NCBI GenBank assembly: GCA_028023455.1
Contig: JAQFVV010000042.1
Span: 3,923,739-3,987,738 of the forward strand
Length of the DNA stretch: 64,000 nt
Source of the DNA: Epiperipatus broadwayi
Taxonomy: Eukaryota > Onychophora > Udeonychophora > Euonychophora > Peripatidae
Direction: 5' to 3'
This document shows, piece by piece, positions 23,966 to 35,797 of this stretch. How positions within the stretch are numbered: position 1 is the first letter of the stretch; each line of letters starts with the position of its first letter. The translations under genes were made by a program, and so were the position numbers. The notes under the pieces are model-generated. The model searched no databases, had not been told where the DNA came from, and worked only from the letters and a program-made list of their open reading frames with translations.

Positions 23966-25839
23966 TAAATATTCAATACAGATAATGTAAGCTACAATTT
24001 ATTTTTAATATTATATATATTGACATCATCAAAAGTAATAAAAAAATGAAATGCAGCAATGCACTTATAATAAAATGAAGTATACATTGATATATATATG
24101 TACTGTATTCAAATGCATAAGTGTGTTAATATGTTTACTTAATTATCTCTCTCTCAAAAAATAAACTTACTATCCTTCATTCTTCTTAAAAATTAATGAT
24201 GACTACAAAAGAAACAGTTTATATGATGTGCTTATACAGAAAATACCAGACATTTTCTTGAAATGTTTTTGCAAACTAAGGACACGCATTTGCACTATGT
24301 AATAAAAAAATTAAGTTTCATTTAAAATAGTTCCAAAGTACAATGCTAATGAAAACAATTTTGCTAAATCTAAAAAAAAAAACACAAAATGTTTCATTTT
24401 TTAAGTTCATACAGATTTTTAAATATACACAATCATCTCTTACTTGTAGTAAATGACTTCATGTTATTCCTTTCAAAAATACTTCAGTAAAGTCTTTATA
24501 GAGTTTCAATGCTTTATGATGCAACATGTTACTATCTACTGAAACATTTTGTGATGCAATATGTTACTATCTTCTGGAACTTTTTTTTATTGTTTACCCC
24601 AAATTTAAAGTTTCTTGAGTATTCATTAAACACTTATCATTGATAATATATCTAACTTAAGCAGACAAAGCATGACTACATAATCTTTTTTTATAATGTT
24701 TTTTATTTTGCTTGCCATAATAATTTTTACATGGTAGCTAATATATAAATATTACATACATCTAGAAAAATCTGGAACACTGTTATCGATATTTTTATTT
24801 TCTAAATGCTTTTAACATTTTTAAGTTTTAACTATTAATTACATTTTAGCATTGTTTGAACTTCTAATAATCAACAAATAATGGGATGGTCAAACACATT
24901 ATTTGTCTTATATAAAAACTGTTGGTAAAAAAATTGAAAGTTAACAGAAATTCCATACAAAAAATAATGAGTTTGAATTGTTCATTCTTCTTTTTTTATG
25001 TTTGACAAAATAATTTAGAGAAAAAATATGAAACTTTCTTATCCGTTAATCAGACTGTGGCTAGTTTCAAATAAAGATAATACATTATCAATATACCATT
25101 ATTTTCCAAATGCTTTTAACATTTTTAAGTTTTAACTTTAATATTGTTAGAATTTCTAATAATCAACAAATAATGTAATGGTCAAACTCAATATTTGCCT
25201 TATATAAAAACAACTACTGGTGAAAAAATAGTTTAGAGAATTTTTTTTTACATTTGTATGTGCAACTTGTTGGATCGATTTTGTAAGGTTGAATATGTAC
25301 ATATTTTAGTGAATTTTTAAAATTGAATTTTAGTTAATGTTTTTGAACTTTTTAGTGAATTCTTCTACGGAAGCACTCATTCTGTTCAATACATTAAGTT
25401 TTTGTCCCTGAACTTAATACAAACTATAATTAGCAAAAATTTTCTTTCCCCTTTTTAATGTATTGTGAATTTATTCTTAATGAATATCCTACCAGTTTCA
25501 GCAAAATAAAATCAATTATTTTTAATTTATCACATAATGGAACAAACATTTCGCAATTTCTTTTAGTTTTCAAAAAATTGCAATTATCATTTAAATTTGC
25601 ACTTTGAAGCCACTTTAAAAGAAATTTTAATAATCTAATTCACAGCAGCAATAGACTATCATGAATATAACACATGAGTGCTACATTGCAACATCGCTGA
25701 GTGTGCAAAATAAAATAATAAAAAAACTTCTGCTTTATGTCCATGAAATTTATGAATTTCTAATTTATATCTTTATAAATATACATATATATAATTTTTT
25801 TCAAACTGAGTTATGAAATCTGTGAATTTTTAACAGCGA
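23966..25839. other. AT-rich sequence with two local direct repeats
   Basis: A unit GTGATGCAATATGTTACTAT is repeated at about 24516-24580. A longer pair, 24782-24930 and 25082-25230, shares TGCTTTTAACATTTTTAAGT and TCTAATAATCAACAAATAAT with a period of 300 bp. No gene was recognised. Confidence 0.6.
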
Positions 25840-26740
25840 ATATTAACCTTTTCTGAGAAATAAGTGTGAATCGACATCCATGGATTCAAATCGCTCAAAA
25901 ACAGTCAATTTTTGCGCTACCGTAGTGTTTTTACACTTATTTTAAAGCTTAAAATGTACCATAAGATGCTGCCCGCTCTAGAATTATTTTACAAATAAAA
26001 ATCAATAATATTGACATAAGCTACAACAAAGGGAGAAGGCAGGCTTTCCTAGATGCTGATTGGTTGGTTTGCATTTTGGACAATAAGAGCGTCTGTCAAT
26101 AATTTTCACCGTTCCAACTTCTTTGTTTTGACTTTGAAAATGAAAATTAATCTCTTAGAGTGTTCTTTTTATTATTTTTTGTACATATTATAAATTATTT
26201 TCATAAAATATGCTGAAAATATAATTATTTTAGAAAAATAGTAAAATTTTAGTAAAAAATTCTTTACTTTTACACGAAAGTAAATTAAAAAAGAAACCAG
26301 CGCTAACAACAATTTTGACACCTGTCAACAATTTTCATCGCCCCAAGCTCTTTATTTAATTTTCAAACAGAAATGAATGTTTTAGAGTATTTTGCTGGCA
26401 TTTATTTACATGTTATAATGTATTTTGGTATAGATACTGAAAATATAATTATTTTAGAAAAATAGTAAGATTTTAGTAAAAAATTCTTTACTTTTACACT
26501 AACATAAATTGAGAAAAAAATCAACAACATCCGTAGCACTTTCTAATCTGTTATAAACTTTCTTTTTAGGTCTATAAATAGAATTTTATTTTTGAAAAAA
26601 ATTTCATTTACTTTCATAATCTGACAAATTAATTTACTTTTTGCAAACGAAACTAAAACCAATATAATATTAAAAGATGAGTATATTTTTACTGCTGATT
26701 CTGTAATTGACCAATCAAAAGTTGTAAAACTTTAATTCAC
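25840..26740 (-). repeat. Dispersed repeat family A, copy 2, with internal duplication
   Basis: It is the reverse complement of 7640-8345. About 220 bp is duplicated in tandem: 26090-26290 and 26315-26515 share TGAAAATATAATTATTTTAG and AAAAATTCTTTACTTTTACAC. The unit also holds GATTGGTTGGTTTGCATTTT, a CCAAT-box-like and octamer-like stretch that may be chance. No coding frame. Confidence 0.65.
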
Positions 26741-28467
26741 TTGGCCAATAACAAAACTGTTCAGTTAAAAAATAAATTTTTCATGGAAAAGGTTAAGATT
26801 GAATTCTATAAATTTTGCACAAAACATATCTTGTATCAGAGTAATAATGATCTAATATTTATTAAAAAAATTCTTAATGTTGTATAACTAATCAAGTTTT
26901 TAATTAGTAGAAAATCCTTTTTTGTTATTCAGAATAATTACTAATTACAGAATTATCTTCTGATTCTAATAAAGATTTTATTCACTTTATAAAATGCAAT
27001 AAAATATAAATATTTGCCATTGCAATTACTCATAGATTCAATATTTATCTAAATTAGTCATTTATATCATTATTGCTTTTTCATGTAAATATTTTGCTAT
27101 TATTTAAAAGACCCAGAAAAAAATTCAAATTTACATAATAAATTTTATTTTATCATGTGTTACATATGGATGCATAGACATTATATATTTTCAATAAAAT
27201 TTTAAGATAAACAATGCCAAATGTTTATAAGCCTATTTTCAAAGTATAAATATATTTGTAATAGAACAATCAATATATATGTACAGAAGTAATTAAGAAT
27301 TACTCAACTGGGCCATGGAAAAAACCAAATATCTTTATACTTAATAAATCTGATCAGAAAAATCTTGACACATATCATAAAAGATAATATATTGCTATCT
27401 TTATATTTTACATTACCAACAATCTAATAACTCTTCCATAAAATTTTTTATCTATATATTTTGAGATAACATTAAATGAATGATGTATGGACAATTAATA
27501 ATTATTATGGTCTTAATATTTAAAATTGCTAATCTAGGCTTTATTACAATACATCTTTATCAAAATTATATACTGTCTAGTTTTAACAAAGATACACTGC
27601 ATCACAACCCGGCTTAACAATTTTAAATATTAAGGTCATAATAATTATTAATTATTAACAAACTCTTTTGAAATATGGTTTTCCATTTCATTATGATTTA
27701 AGTATCTTTATTAAATAAAAATTTGTATGAATAATTACTATTAAAAATTAGATAATGACAGAGCTCCAAAATGATAGAGTATTGATCTTAAATGACCCCA
27801 CTTCAGTCATAAATTGAACAAGAATTTTTTTTTTCTCACAAGAAAGACAAAATGATATCAAGTGATTGTTTGACCCCTATCTTCTTAATTTTCTAAATTA
27901 AGTTTTAATGTTAAAATCATCGATAATTGTAAGTTTTAATAATTATGTTCTACTTGTTTAGAATCTTATATTTTACAATATTTTATTAAATGATGTAATT
28001 TTCCTGAAATGCAGAGACAGAGTGACAGATTCTGGAGCTCAAAGTCAGATGAATCGAGGCTCCAGCTTTTTCATTCAGGTGCCCCAAACTTCTTATAATT
28101 ATTTTGATTGTTTTTTTAATTTTTTAATGACATACTGGTCAAATATATTATTCAATAGTTATATATTATGATAATAGATAAAAAAAATTCCATCATTGTT
28201 TGCTAATTCTTCCAACACAAAAAGTCAATAATCTAAAAAACTTCAAAGGGATATAATATCTGCTTGAATTCTTCAACAAATTTGAAATACTAATTCACAT
28301 AATAAAATACTAGTTAAGAATAAAATAAAAAACAAAATTGTTTAGAATAAAGAACAAAATTCAACTATTCTTCTATACTTGGCAATAATATAATATATAA
28401 AGATAAAACTATACAGAAAAAAAAATCAGAATTAAAACAAATTCTTTTTTTATGTTGCACTTCAAGT
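26741..28467. other. AT-rich sequence with a short inverted repeat
   Basis: Arms 27492-27529 and 27618-27653 (TTAATAATTATTATGGTCTT against AAGACCATAATAATTATTAA, with one base different) enclose about 90 bp. This is a small foldback. Otherwise nothing recognised. Confidence 0.55.
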
Positions 28468-29177
28468 ATACAATAGTCAATAATATGTTTAAAAATACAT
28501 ATATACAAGCAACAAAGATTACAAATTATAATATTATCATAGAAAAGCCTTTTTTGGAAATATGTTTTTTGCCCTTTTCAGTATGTCTCCAGAATACCAT
28601 GATTTAAAGTACATACAGCGACATCTATATGAATACATGAGAGCAGACAAATAAACAAATGAATATCCGACATGATCTATTACATGATTTTTTATTTTCA
28701 AACCTACTACAAAATTACTCTGTTATATATATTGAATTGATATATATCCACATATATTAATTAACTATCCATTCACGACTTATTATTCAATTTAATGGAT
28801 GTTTTGTATATATTCAAACAGTTGTTTATACAACACATCCATTAAGTTGAATAATAAGTGGTTAATGGATAAAGAATGGATAGTTAATTAATATATGTGA
28901 ATATATATCAATTCAATATATATGACAGTAATTTTGTAGTAGGTTTGAAAAAAAAAAGGAATAGATCATGTGGGATATTCATTTGTTTATCTGTCTTCTC
29001 TCATGTATTGATATAGATGTCACTGTATGTACTTTAAATCGTGGTATTCTGGAGACATATTGAAAAGGGCAAAAAACATAATTTGCCAAAAAAGGCTTTT
29101 CTATAATATTTTTATAATTTGTAATCTTTGTTGCTTGTATATATGTATTTTTAAACATATTATTAACTATTGTATAA
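28468..29177. repeat. Large palindrome, about 345-bp arms
   Basis: The left arm from 28468 (ATACAATAGTCAATAATATG) is the inverse of the sequence ending at 29177 (CATATTATTAACTATTGTAT). Correspondence persists through ATTCTGGAGACATA/GTCTCCAGAATACC and TGTAGTAGGTTTGAAA to a loop of about 14 bases near 28820-28832. Arm divergence is only a few percent by eye. No ribozyme core or ORF is shared by both arms. It may be a foldback element or an inverted duplication. Confidence 0.8.
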
Positions 29178-30944
29178 AGATGAAAAAATGGAGAAAAGGA
29201 AAAAATGTAGTTAAGATATCAAACTCTGACCTTATTCAATATCCAACATTAATCTAACTGCAGTGGAAGCATCTCAACAAATTCATATTATTTGTTATTG
29301 CTGTTGATGTTTTTTTTTTGGTGGGGGGGGGGGGGCAAAGGGATGATAATCTAACTTATCATATTTTTATATTTTGTTGTTTGATTACCAAATTGTTTTA
29401 ATATGAATGTCAATGTATATATAACAAAGGAGAAAATTTAATTAATTTAAAGCCAGTCAATTAACTTCAACTTCATTTCAAACGGATTTTTTTTAATGTA
29501 TATATTAAAGATTAAATGAAATTTTAGATGACTAGCAATAGTAAATTATCATTACAAAGGGAATATAAAGACAAATAAATTCATGCAATTTTATGAACAA
29601 AATCTTCAATAAATAATATCTATATAAATATATATAAAGCATAAGATAGAGATAATTTTAATTTGCATTTTATAATTACATTACTGTGGCACAACTTTTA
29701 AATATAAAATCTGTTGAGAGTTAAAAATATATTGGGTATTTAGGATACTACAATAGCCAAATGCTGTGCCAAGATGCAAATACTTGATCTTCAAAATAGA
29801 AGCGCATATAAAGTACATATATCATATTTGCAAATATACACAGAAAATCAATGTAATTATAAAGTTCCCTTAGTAAAAAAAAATTACAAGACTTTGGGTA
29901 TGAAAAGCTTTCAAAACTATAAAATCAACTTTCATTTTTACATAATTATATATTTACTATGGCCTTTGTGGTTTAATGCGGTGGCAGTGATGAATTTGAG
30001 CTAAAAATCCAAAGATCTCAATTCAGATTTGTCATTTACAATAGCTATAAGTAAAACAAAAACCATACTGTATATCAAATAATATAAAAATAATAGCTGA
30101 TATACTACCAAAAATTAATAATGGTAAAATTATTCCACAACAAATTTAGTCAAAGGTAACAACTCACATCTGACCTTTCCAGTTATGCTTTACTTATATA
30201 TATTTAATTTGTTTCAGTAAATATTATTTATTTCTAATCGTAAACATTTAAAGACAAGTTTTTGCCTTAATTTTTTTACTCTTTTCACTTCTCTTTATAT
30301 TAATTTCATTCATTTTGAAATAAAGTCATGTATGAATATAAACACATAAATTATTATATAAAAAGTTAACTTTGACCATATCAAACTCAAGATTTCAAAA
30401 TTTATTTCTTCAAAGAAATTATTAAAAAAAAAAAACTCATTAAATAAATTATACTCTAATTTTTCTCCTTTTACTTTCTTTGCATTTCTTCATATATTTA
30501 TTGCTTTAGCTCCCCTTGTATAATGAAAGAAGGAATAGGAAACTAAAAGCAATATTAATTAAGAAGATAAAACCAAATTTGAATAGGGATGGGATGGGGG
30601 GGGGCATTTTTATAGGAGTATTATTAGTAATAAAAGATTAGTGTTTATATATAGGTGTATATATATGTATAGCGATGGCATAGGCATATAAAAAATAAAA
30701 ATATAAGTTTAAAATAATATTAGTTCATAAGATTATTAATAATAAAAATAAAATAAGTATATAATAGGTTTAATATGGAACTAAAAGTTAAGGAACTTGA
30801 TAATAGAGAAAGTTGAATTAGAGTATTATATATAAAAAGATAAAAAATAATTTTTAAATCAGTTTAGAATAGTTCAAACAAGTTCTTAATTATTAAGTGT
30901 GATAAGAGAAAACATTTAAAATTACTATCTGAAATACTCTTAAC
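29178..30944. other. AT-rich sequence without recognised genes
   Basis: G13 (about 29322-29334) and G9 (about 30595-30604) runs are present. From about 30640 the plus strand becomes strongly purine (A) rich. Confidence 0.4.
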
Positions 30945-30990
30945 ACAGACCAATTGGTTTCAAGCTTATGGCTCACCTCAGTGAGGAGCT
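30945..30990 (-). ncRNA. Hammerhead-like motif G (minus, A9 changed)
   Basis: Read on the minus strand: CTGAGGT, stem II AGC-CATAA-GCT, GAAAC, stem III ACC-AATT-GGT, then C at the expected cleavage position. The essential A9 is U and stem I pairing is poor, so cleavage is unlikely. It is the diverged partner of the motif at 31632-31676. Confidence 0.45.
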
Positions 30991-31631
30991 AGAACTATTC
31001 AGACACTAGATCTAAAATATCAACTCAAACACAGCATTTATTTTATATGTATTATTTAAGTAGAAACTCTGAAGTTTTCGGACATGAAAATGTCTTTTAC
31101 TCCAGCTATCTAACTTAAATAGCTACATGGGACTGAACCAAATTCAGAATCCACCACATATTAATAATTGCTTCTGCATAGCCAAAGCCTTAAAGGTAAA
31201 ATTCTAATTATCAATAAAACAAGTTATATATCATTGTTTTTATAAGCTTGTATTTACAAAAATGTATTTCGGATAGAGATTTTAAATGTTTTCTCTTACC
31301 GCACTTATCAATTAAGAGCTTGTTTGAGCTATTGGTATGCTCTCTGTATTACATTTTTGTAGATACAAGCTTATAAAAGCAATGTCACATTATATAAGAC
31401 TTGCTTTATTGATAATTATAATTTTACCATTAAGGCTTTGGCTATGCTGAGGCTATTAATATGTGGTAGATCTGAATTTGGCTCAGTCCCATACAGCTAT
31501 TTAAGTTAGATAGCTGGAGTAAAAGACATTTTCATGTCCGAAAACTTCAGAATTTCTATTTAAATAATATGTATAAAATAAGTGCTGTATTTGAGTTGAT
31601 ATTTTAGATCTAGTGTCTGAATATTTCTAGC

Positions 31632-31676
31632 TCCTCACTGAGATGAGCCATAAGTTCGAAACTAATTGGTCTGGGG
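31632..31676 (+). ncRNA. Hammerhead-like motif H (plus, G8 and A9 changed)
   Basis: CTGAGAT is followed by stem II GAGC-CATAA-GTTC, GAAAC, TAATTG and GTC, then TGGGGA pairing with TCCTCA upstream (a 6-bp stem I including one G·U). Layout and stem I are retained, but the conserved G8 and A9 are changed, so it is probably inactive. Confidence 0.45.
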
Positions 31677-31816
31677 ATAAGAGTATTTCGGATAGAGATT
31701 TTAAATGTTTTCTCTTATCGCACTTACCAATTAAGAGCTCGTTTGAGCTACTGGTACACCCTCTGTATTACATTTTTGTAAATACAAGCTTATAAAAGCA
31801 ATATCATGTTATATAT

Positions 31817-32219
31817 GATTGATAATTTAAAAGGTATAGGAAATTAAGATCGGTAAGTGTAAATGAATAGGAAAATTATTAAAAATTATTAATAAAGAAT
31901 AAGATTAAAAATAATAAAATAACAAAAGTTAAATTTATAGATATTAAAATAAAAAATAAAACATTAGACAATAATGTAAAATGATAGATAGGAAGAAAAA
32001 AAGAAAAATAAAAAGTAAAAAATAAAGTTAAATTGGAAAAAAAAAAAAGTAATAAAGGGTAGTTTTTTTAAAATTTTTTTAATTAAAAATAAAATAGGTT
32101 TTTTAAAAAAATAATATAAAATTGTTTATTTGATATGGTTTTTTGTATATATGTATTTTTATATATGTGTGTGGATGCATATATATATATAGGTTATATA
32201 TGTATATGTGTGTTATATA
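31817..32219. other. A-rich, purine-skewed low-complexity stretch
   Basis: Sequence between hammerhead clusters 1 and 2 is nearly all A with G and T interspersed on the plus strand, followed by a (TA)n/(TG)n zone. No gene. Confidence 0.5.
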
Positions 32220-32259
32220 AAGAGCTCGCTATTAAATAAGCTCTTAACAAGCTTTGCAG

Positions 32260-32315
32260 AATATCCCCAACCCTAGACCAGTTTCTGCTACTGGCTTCCT
32301 CAGTGATGTGCTAGA
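32260..32315 (-). ncRNA. Hammerhead-like motif D (minus, core intact, weak stem I)
   Basis: On the minus strand CTGAGGA (32297-32303) agrees with the CUGANGA core. Stem II is GC-CAGTA-GC flanked by A·A, then GAAAC, stem III AC-TG-GT and the cleavage C. Stem I has at least two mismatches, so activity is doubtful. Confidence 0.5.
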
Positions 32316-32461
32316 ATATTCAAGCATTAGATTAAAAATACCAAACAAGCCCAGCATTTTATCTAATGTCTGAAAAATTTCAAATCTTCTACTTAATAGT
32401 TATGCATTAGATAACGTGCTGGGCTTGTCCAGTATTTTTAATCTAATGCTTGAATATCCTA

Positions 32462-32510
32462 ACACCTCACTGAGAAAGCCAGTAGCAGAAACTGGTCTGG
32501 TGTTGGGGAT
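32462..32510 (+). ncRNA. Hammerhead-like motif E (plus, G8 to A)
   Basis: CTGAGAA (32470-32476) carries A in place of the required G8. GAAAC, stem III AC-TG-GT and the cleavage C are kept. It is the upstream partner of the 377-bp tandem pair. Confidence 0.5.
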
Positions 32511-32836
32511 ATTCTGCAAAGCTTAAGAGCTTATTTAATAGCTAGCTCTTTATATAACATTTGTAATACAAGCTTGTTAAATTAGGTCATGTGACATCTG
32601 ACTTGATTTCTTTGTAATTTTATTTTTTGCTATTAAGGCTTTGGCGATTTATATTGCTAAAGCTATTAATATATGGTGTATCTGAACTTGGTTCAGTCCC
32701 ATGTGGCTATTTAAGTTAGAAAGCTGGATTGAAAGACATATGAATGTCTGAAAATTTCAAATTTTCTGTTTAATAATTATGCATTAGAAAAAGTGCTAGG
32801 CTTGTCTGGTATTTTTAATCTAATGCTTGAATATCC

Positions 32837-32884
32837 TAGCACCTCACTGAGGAAGCCAGTAGCAGAAACTGGTCTGGGATTGGG
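32837..32884 (+). ncRNA. Hammerhead-like motif F (plus, core intact)
   Basis: CTGAGGA (32847-32853) fits CUGANGA exactly. Stem II is GC-CAGTA-GC (32855-32863), followed by GAAAC (32865-32869), loop TG, GT and cleavage-site C at 32874. Stem I: CTCA 32843-32846 pairs with TGGG 32875-32878, then one mismatch and an A-T pair. The two-pair stem III is the short type known from dimeric hammerheads of Penelope-like elements and retrozymes. The A·A at positions 10.1/11.1 is unusual and is the main doubt about activity. Confidence 0.6.
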
Positions 32885-33000
32885 ATATTCTGCAAAGCTT
32901 GTTAAGAGCTTATTTAATAGTGAGCTCTTTATATAACATTTGTAATACAAACTTGTTAAATTAGGTCATGTGACATTTGACTTGATTTCTTTGTATATGT

Positions 33001-34846
33001 ATGTGTATATATAAGTTTTTGAGGATATGTATGTGTATGTTTTTGATAGACATATTGTACTGATGTAGGTCGTTTCATAATATTTCTAGCATTTATCAAG
33101 AGTGAATTTTAGTGAAAGAAATTTTAAAAAAATATTATTTTTTAAAGTTTAAAAAGAAAAAAGATTTTCATGAAAGTTTAAGAAAAGGAAAAGAATAAAA
33201 GAGAAGGGAGAGGAAAGATTTTGGCAATGAATAATAATTAAAAAAAAAAAAAGATTAACATTGTTATTTTAAATTAACATATAACATAAATATCTACATA
33301 AATATCTCGTTTTTGTCTTCTAATATGGAAGTAATGGAATGTGAGCATCTATAAATAAAATTTAAAAGAAAGGAATTTTCTTAAAATTGATAAAATTGAA
33401 AGCTAATGCAATGCAAATAAAAGAACTGAAAACTTAAAATCAAAACAAAGGGAATATAATTAACAAACAAAGGGACTAAGTATTACTGTTTGATTAAAAT
33501 AAAAAGCCAATGAAATGACTATAACAATCTTAAACTCTTAAATAAAAGGAATAGAAAACCAATAGGATTGCAGCAGATTGCTCGATCGATTCTCAGATAT
33601 GGAACACTGTCTGTATAAGATAAATTTCATGTTATTGTAATCAATCAATTAATCGAAAAATCATTAATCAATAATTAATCAGAATTTGTCAAAATTTGAT
33701 CTAAAACATATTGAAATAACTAAGAATGAACATGCTGTCATATAGAATGCGTTGCTGAACTCAATGGATCATGGGGCTGGCCTGAACCTTCTCTGCAGTA
33801 ACATCAGCAATTAGTTCGAGGGAGAAATCATGTTCGTGTGAAAACTGGGAATCATCGGAGTGTCCATGCCAAGATCCACAAATAATTCATATGCACATCA
33901 TAAAATAAATAAAGGAGACCTACGAGGAGTCAACACCAACCAGTTGGAATCAGGAGAATCAGAAGAAAGTTGTGTTGCCCTATTCGCATATGAAAGTGTT
34001 AAATTAAAGGTAAATCAATCATTTTTTTGTCTTTAGAATCTTAATTCATAGCCATAAATGAGAGAAAACTTTTAAACATCTCAAGAACTATAAGTTAGAT
34101 TTAATCCAATATAGAACTATTAACTTCCATGATATAACTACATGCATTAGCTTTCAAATCAAATATCTAATTAATTACGTGTGTGTGTCATATGATTAAA
34201 TAAATGCATTTATTTTATTTATTATTTAAATGTATATGTGTGTGATATGAGATGTATTAAAATGAATTCTTTAATGGAATGTGTGTACCCGTTTATATTA
34301 TAAAGCAAGAGTGAGCATTTAAAGAAAGAAAGCTGGGTATAAAATATTTTATTATCATTAGGTAGATAATTTGAGGTAAATGTTAAAAGGGAAGGATTTA
34401 TGCGGAAGAATTAAATAACACATAAGTATTCTATTGATCAAATATTTGTAATATAAATGTTGAAAAATAGAGATTCATAGTGTAGGCGGAGAATTAGAAA
34501 TAGTTAAGAGTCCGATGAGCTAGCTGGGGAGGTCAGGTATTAAATTCATAGCTGGTTGAGCAACCACATTAGTTACATCGTAATCAACTGGCACCTATAA
34601 AGTTTTTCCTTAAAATAAATAAAGTGCTTGGATGGCCAGTATTATAGTTTAGTAGCAGAGACTTGGTATTATTGATAGCTTGCTACCAGTGATATTATAT
34701 CTATCTGAATGACCAGAAGCCTTTAAAAGTAGTGAAAGAAACTAAACAAAAGGGATAGAAATAAATAAATCTAAAAATTTAGATTTTCCTCATATTGTTT
34801 ACAAAAAAAGAAGGCGGGCGGTACAATATGTATGTATATATAATTT
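33001..34846. other. AT-rich sequence with one less AT-rich block
   Basis: 33110-33260 is A/purine-rich. 33560-34010 is more complex (GGGGCTGGCCTGAACC, TTCGAGGGAGAAATC) and ends in AAAG|GTAAAT, a weak donor-like site near 34009. No ORF or family was recognised; it may be an exon or an unknown repeat. Confidence 0.25.
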
Positions 34847-35797
34847 GGTAAAGGATTACTATAGCGGCCCCAATATGTTGGCCCTCTATTATTTAAAATT
34901 ATAACTAAATTGTTTGAAAATCTTACATATATGCTACTATATTAAATTACATTAAAAATTTAATCAATGTAAAACACGTATACACTACTATATTACAATT
35001 GCATGAAAATTTATTCAAATATAAATGATAATAAAAAAACATTTACTTTTTTAAGCATAATTGTGTCCTATGCATATTAGGAAGTTGGAGAAAAAAGCGG
35101 TATTGCTGGGTCTACTCCGGAAGGCAAATTCATGCAGGTACAGTGAAAACAAAGTTCTGCTGGTACCAGATTGGAATTTCAGCTTACTCTTTGCTCTCAT
35201 CCACATATTTTCAATATTCTGGATGTGTAAGCCTTGGTCTTCGGGATGCACAAAGTTGTCCTGATGGGCGACAACCGAATGCATATACACATCATTGTTG
35301 AGATTGCTGATGTTATTGTTTGCAGCCCAGACATCTGAAATAATGTGTCCACCTGGTAAAATGTACCGCTGTATCCGACCCTCCAGTGTATCAGCCATCC
35401 TGCCTGGAACTGTCAAGAAGCACTTTCTTGATACTCTTTCTATATCACCAAAGACCATTTTTTCCAACTATAAAACTGTACACGTATGCGTGTAATTCGA
35501 ACTGTTGAACACAGAGGATGTCTTTTTTTTTGTAACATGTGCTATAAATGTAGATAGTTTAAATTCTTAACTTTCAAATAAATTAAAACTAATTCTTTTA
35601 ATTAATGTTGTGTAATTAATCCAACATTCAAATTCTTTAAAAAGGTAAATGGTTTTTTTTATATTATATTTTACATTTGATTAAATTTTAATGTAATTGT
35701 AATATAGTAGCATATTTGTAAGATTTTCCAACAAGTTAGTTATAATTTTAAACAATAGAGGGCCAACATATTGGGGCCGCTATAGTAAACCTTTACC
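34847..35797. mobile_element. Merlin (IS1016-type) DNA transposon with 8-bp target duplication
   Basis: The flanks carry identical TATAATTT direct repeats (34839-34846 and 35798-35805), the 8-bp duplication typical of Merlin. The termini are inverted repeats starting GGTAAAGG and matching for about 130 bp (GCGGCCCCAATATGTTGGCC is perfect in both arms). The left arm also holds an extra repeat of its inner part (ACTACTATATTACAATT). The 951-bp element contains a C-terminal fragment of a Merlin transposase on the minus strand. It is an internally deleted, non-autonomous copy. Terminal identity is high, so insertion was probably fairly recent. Confidence 0.9.
35051..35467 (-). pseudogene. Merlin transposase, C-terminal fragment (ISXO2-like DDE domain)
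   Basis: The 138-codon frame begins at a TTG after an in-frame stop, so no real start is present. MVFGDIERVSRKCFLTVPGR corresponds to the family block WVFGGIER-x-S-x-KCF-x-x-x-V. ILPGGHIISDVWAAN carries the second catalytic Asp, VVAHQDNFVHPEDQGLHIQN matches NHS-x-NFVDP...HTQN, and IENMWMRAK carries the catalytic Glu. Full-length Merlin transposases are roughly twice this size. The N-terminal zinc-binding part and the block with the first Asp are absent from the element, so it cannot catalyse transposition. The C-terminal part is remarkably free of stops. Confidence 0.85.

Larger units (their letters stand above)
30945..31816. mobile_element. Hammerhead-bearing repeat cluster 1 (inverted pair plus partial tandem unit)
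   Basis: A minus-strand unit (about 30949-31270) faces a plus-strand unit (about 31350-31672) across a loop of about 80 bp. The loop-side segment (31264-31395) recurs directly at 31684-31816, so the plus side is one complete unit plus part of the next with a period of 420 bp. Both units share TTTGGCTCAGTCCCAT, TAAGTTAGATAGCTGG and a hammerhead-like motif at the outer end. The body is homologous to clusters 2 and 3. No ORF. Confidence 0.7.
32220..33000. mobile_element. Hammerhead-bearing repeat cluster 2 (one inverted, two direct units)
   Basis: A minus-strand partial unit (32225-32390) faces a plus-strand tandem pair. The ribozyme-like core recurs at 32470 and 32847, giving a unit of 377 bp. 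Each plus unit continues with GGATATTCTGCAAAGCTT, TATATAACATTTGTAATACA and TTAGGTCATGTGACAT. The inter-core body contains TTGGTTCAGTCCCATGTGGC and AAGCTGGATTGAAAGACAT, matching clusters 1 and 3. There is no ORF and no LTR-type primer sites. Tandem dimers bounded by hammerheads are the published hallmark of retrozymes. Confidence 0.75.

Noticed and set aside
35061-35495. Plus-strand frames across the Merlin element
   Set aside because: They overlap the minus-strand transposase fragment, which carries the recognisable DDE blocks; these are shadows.
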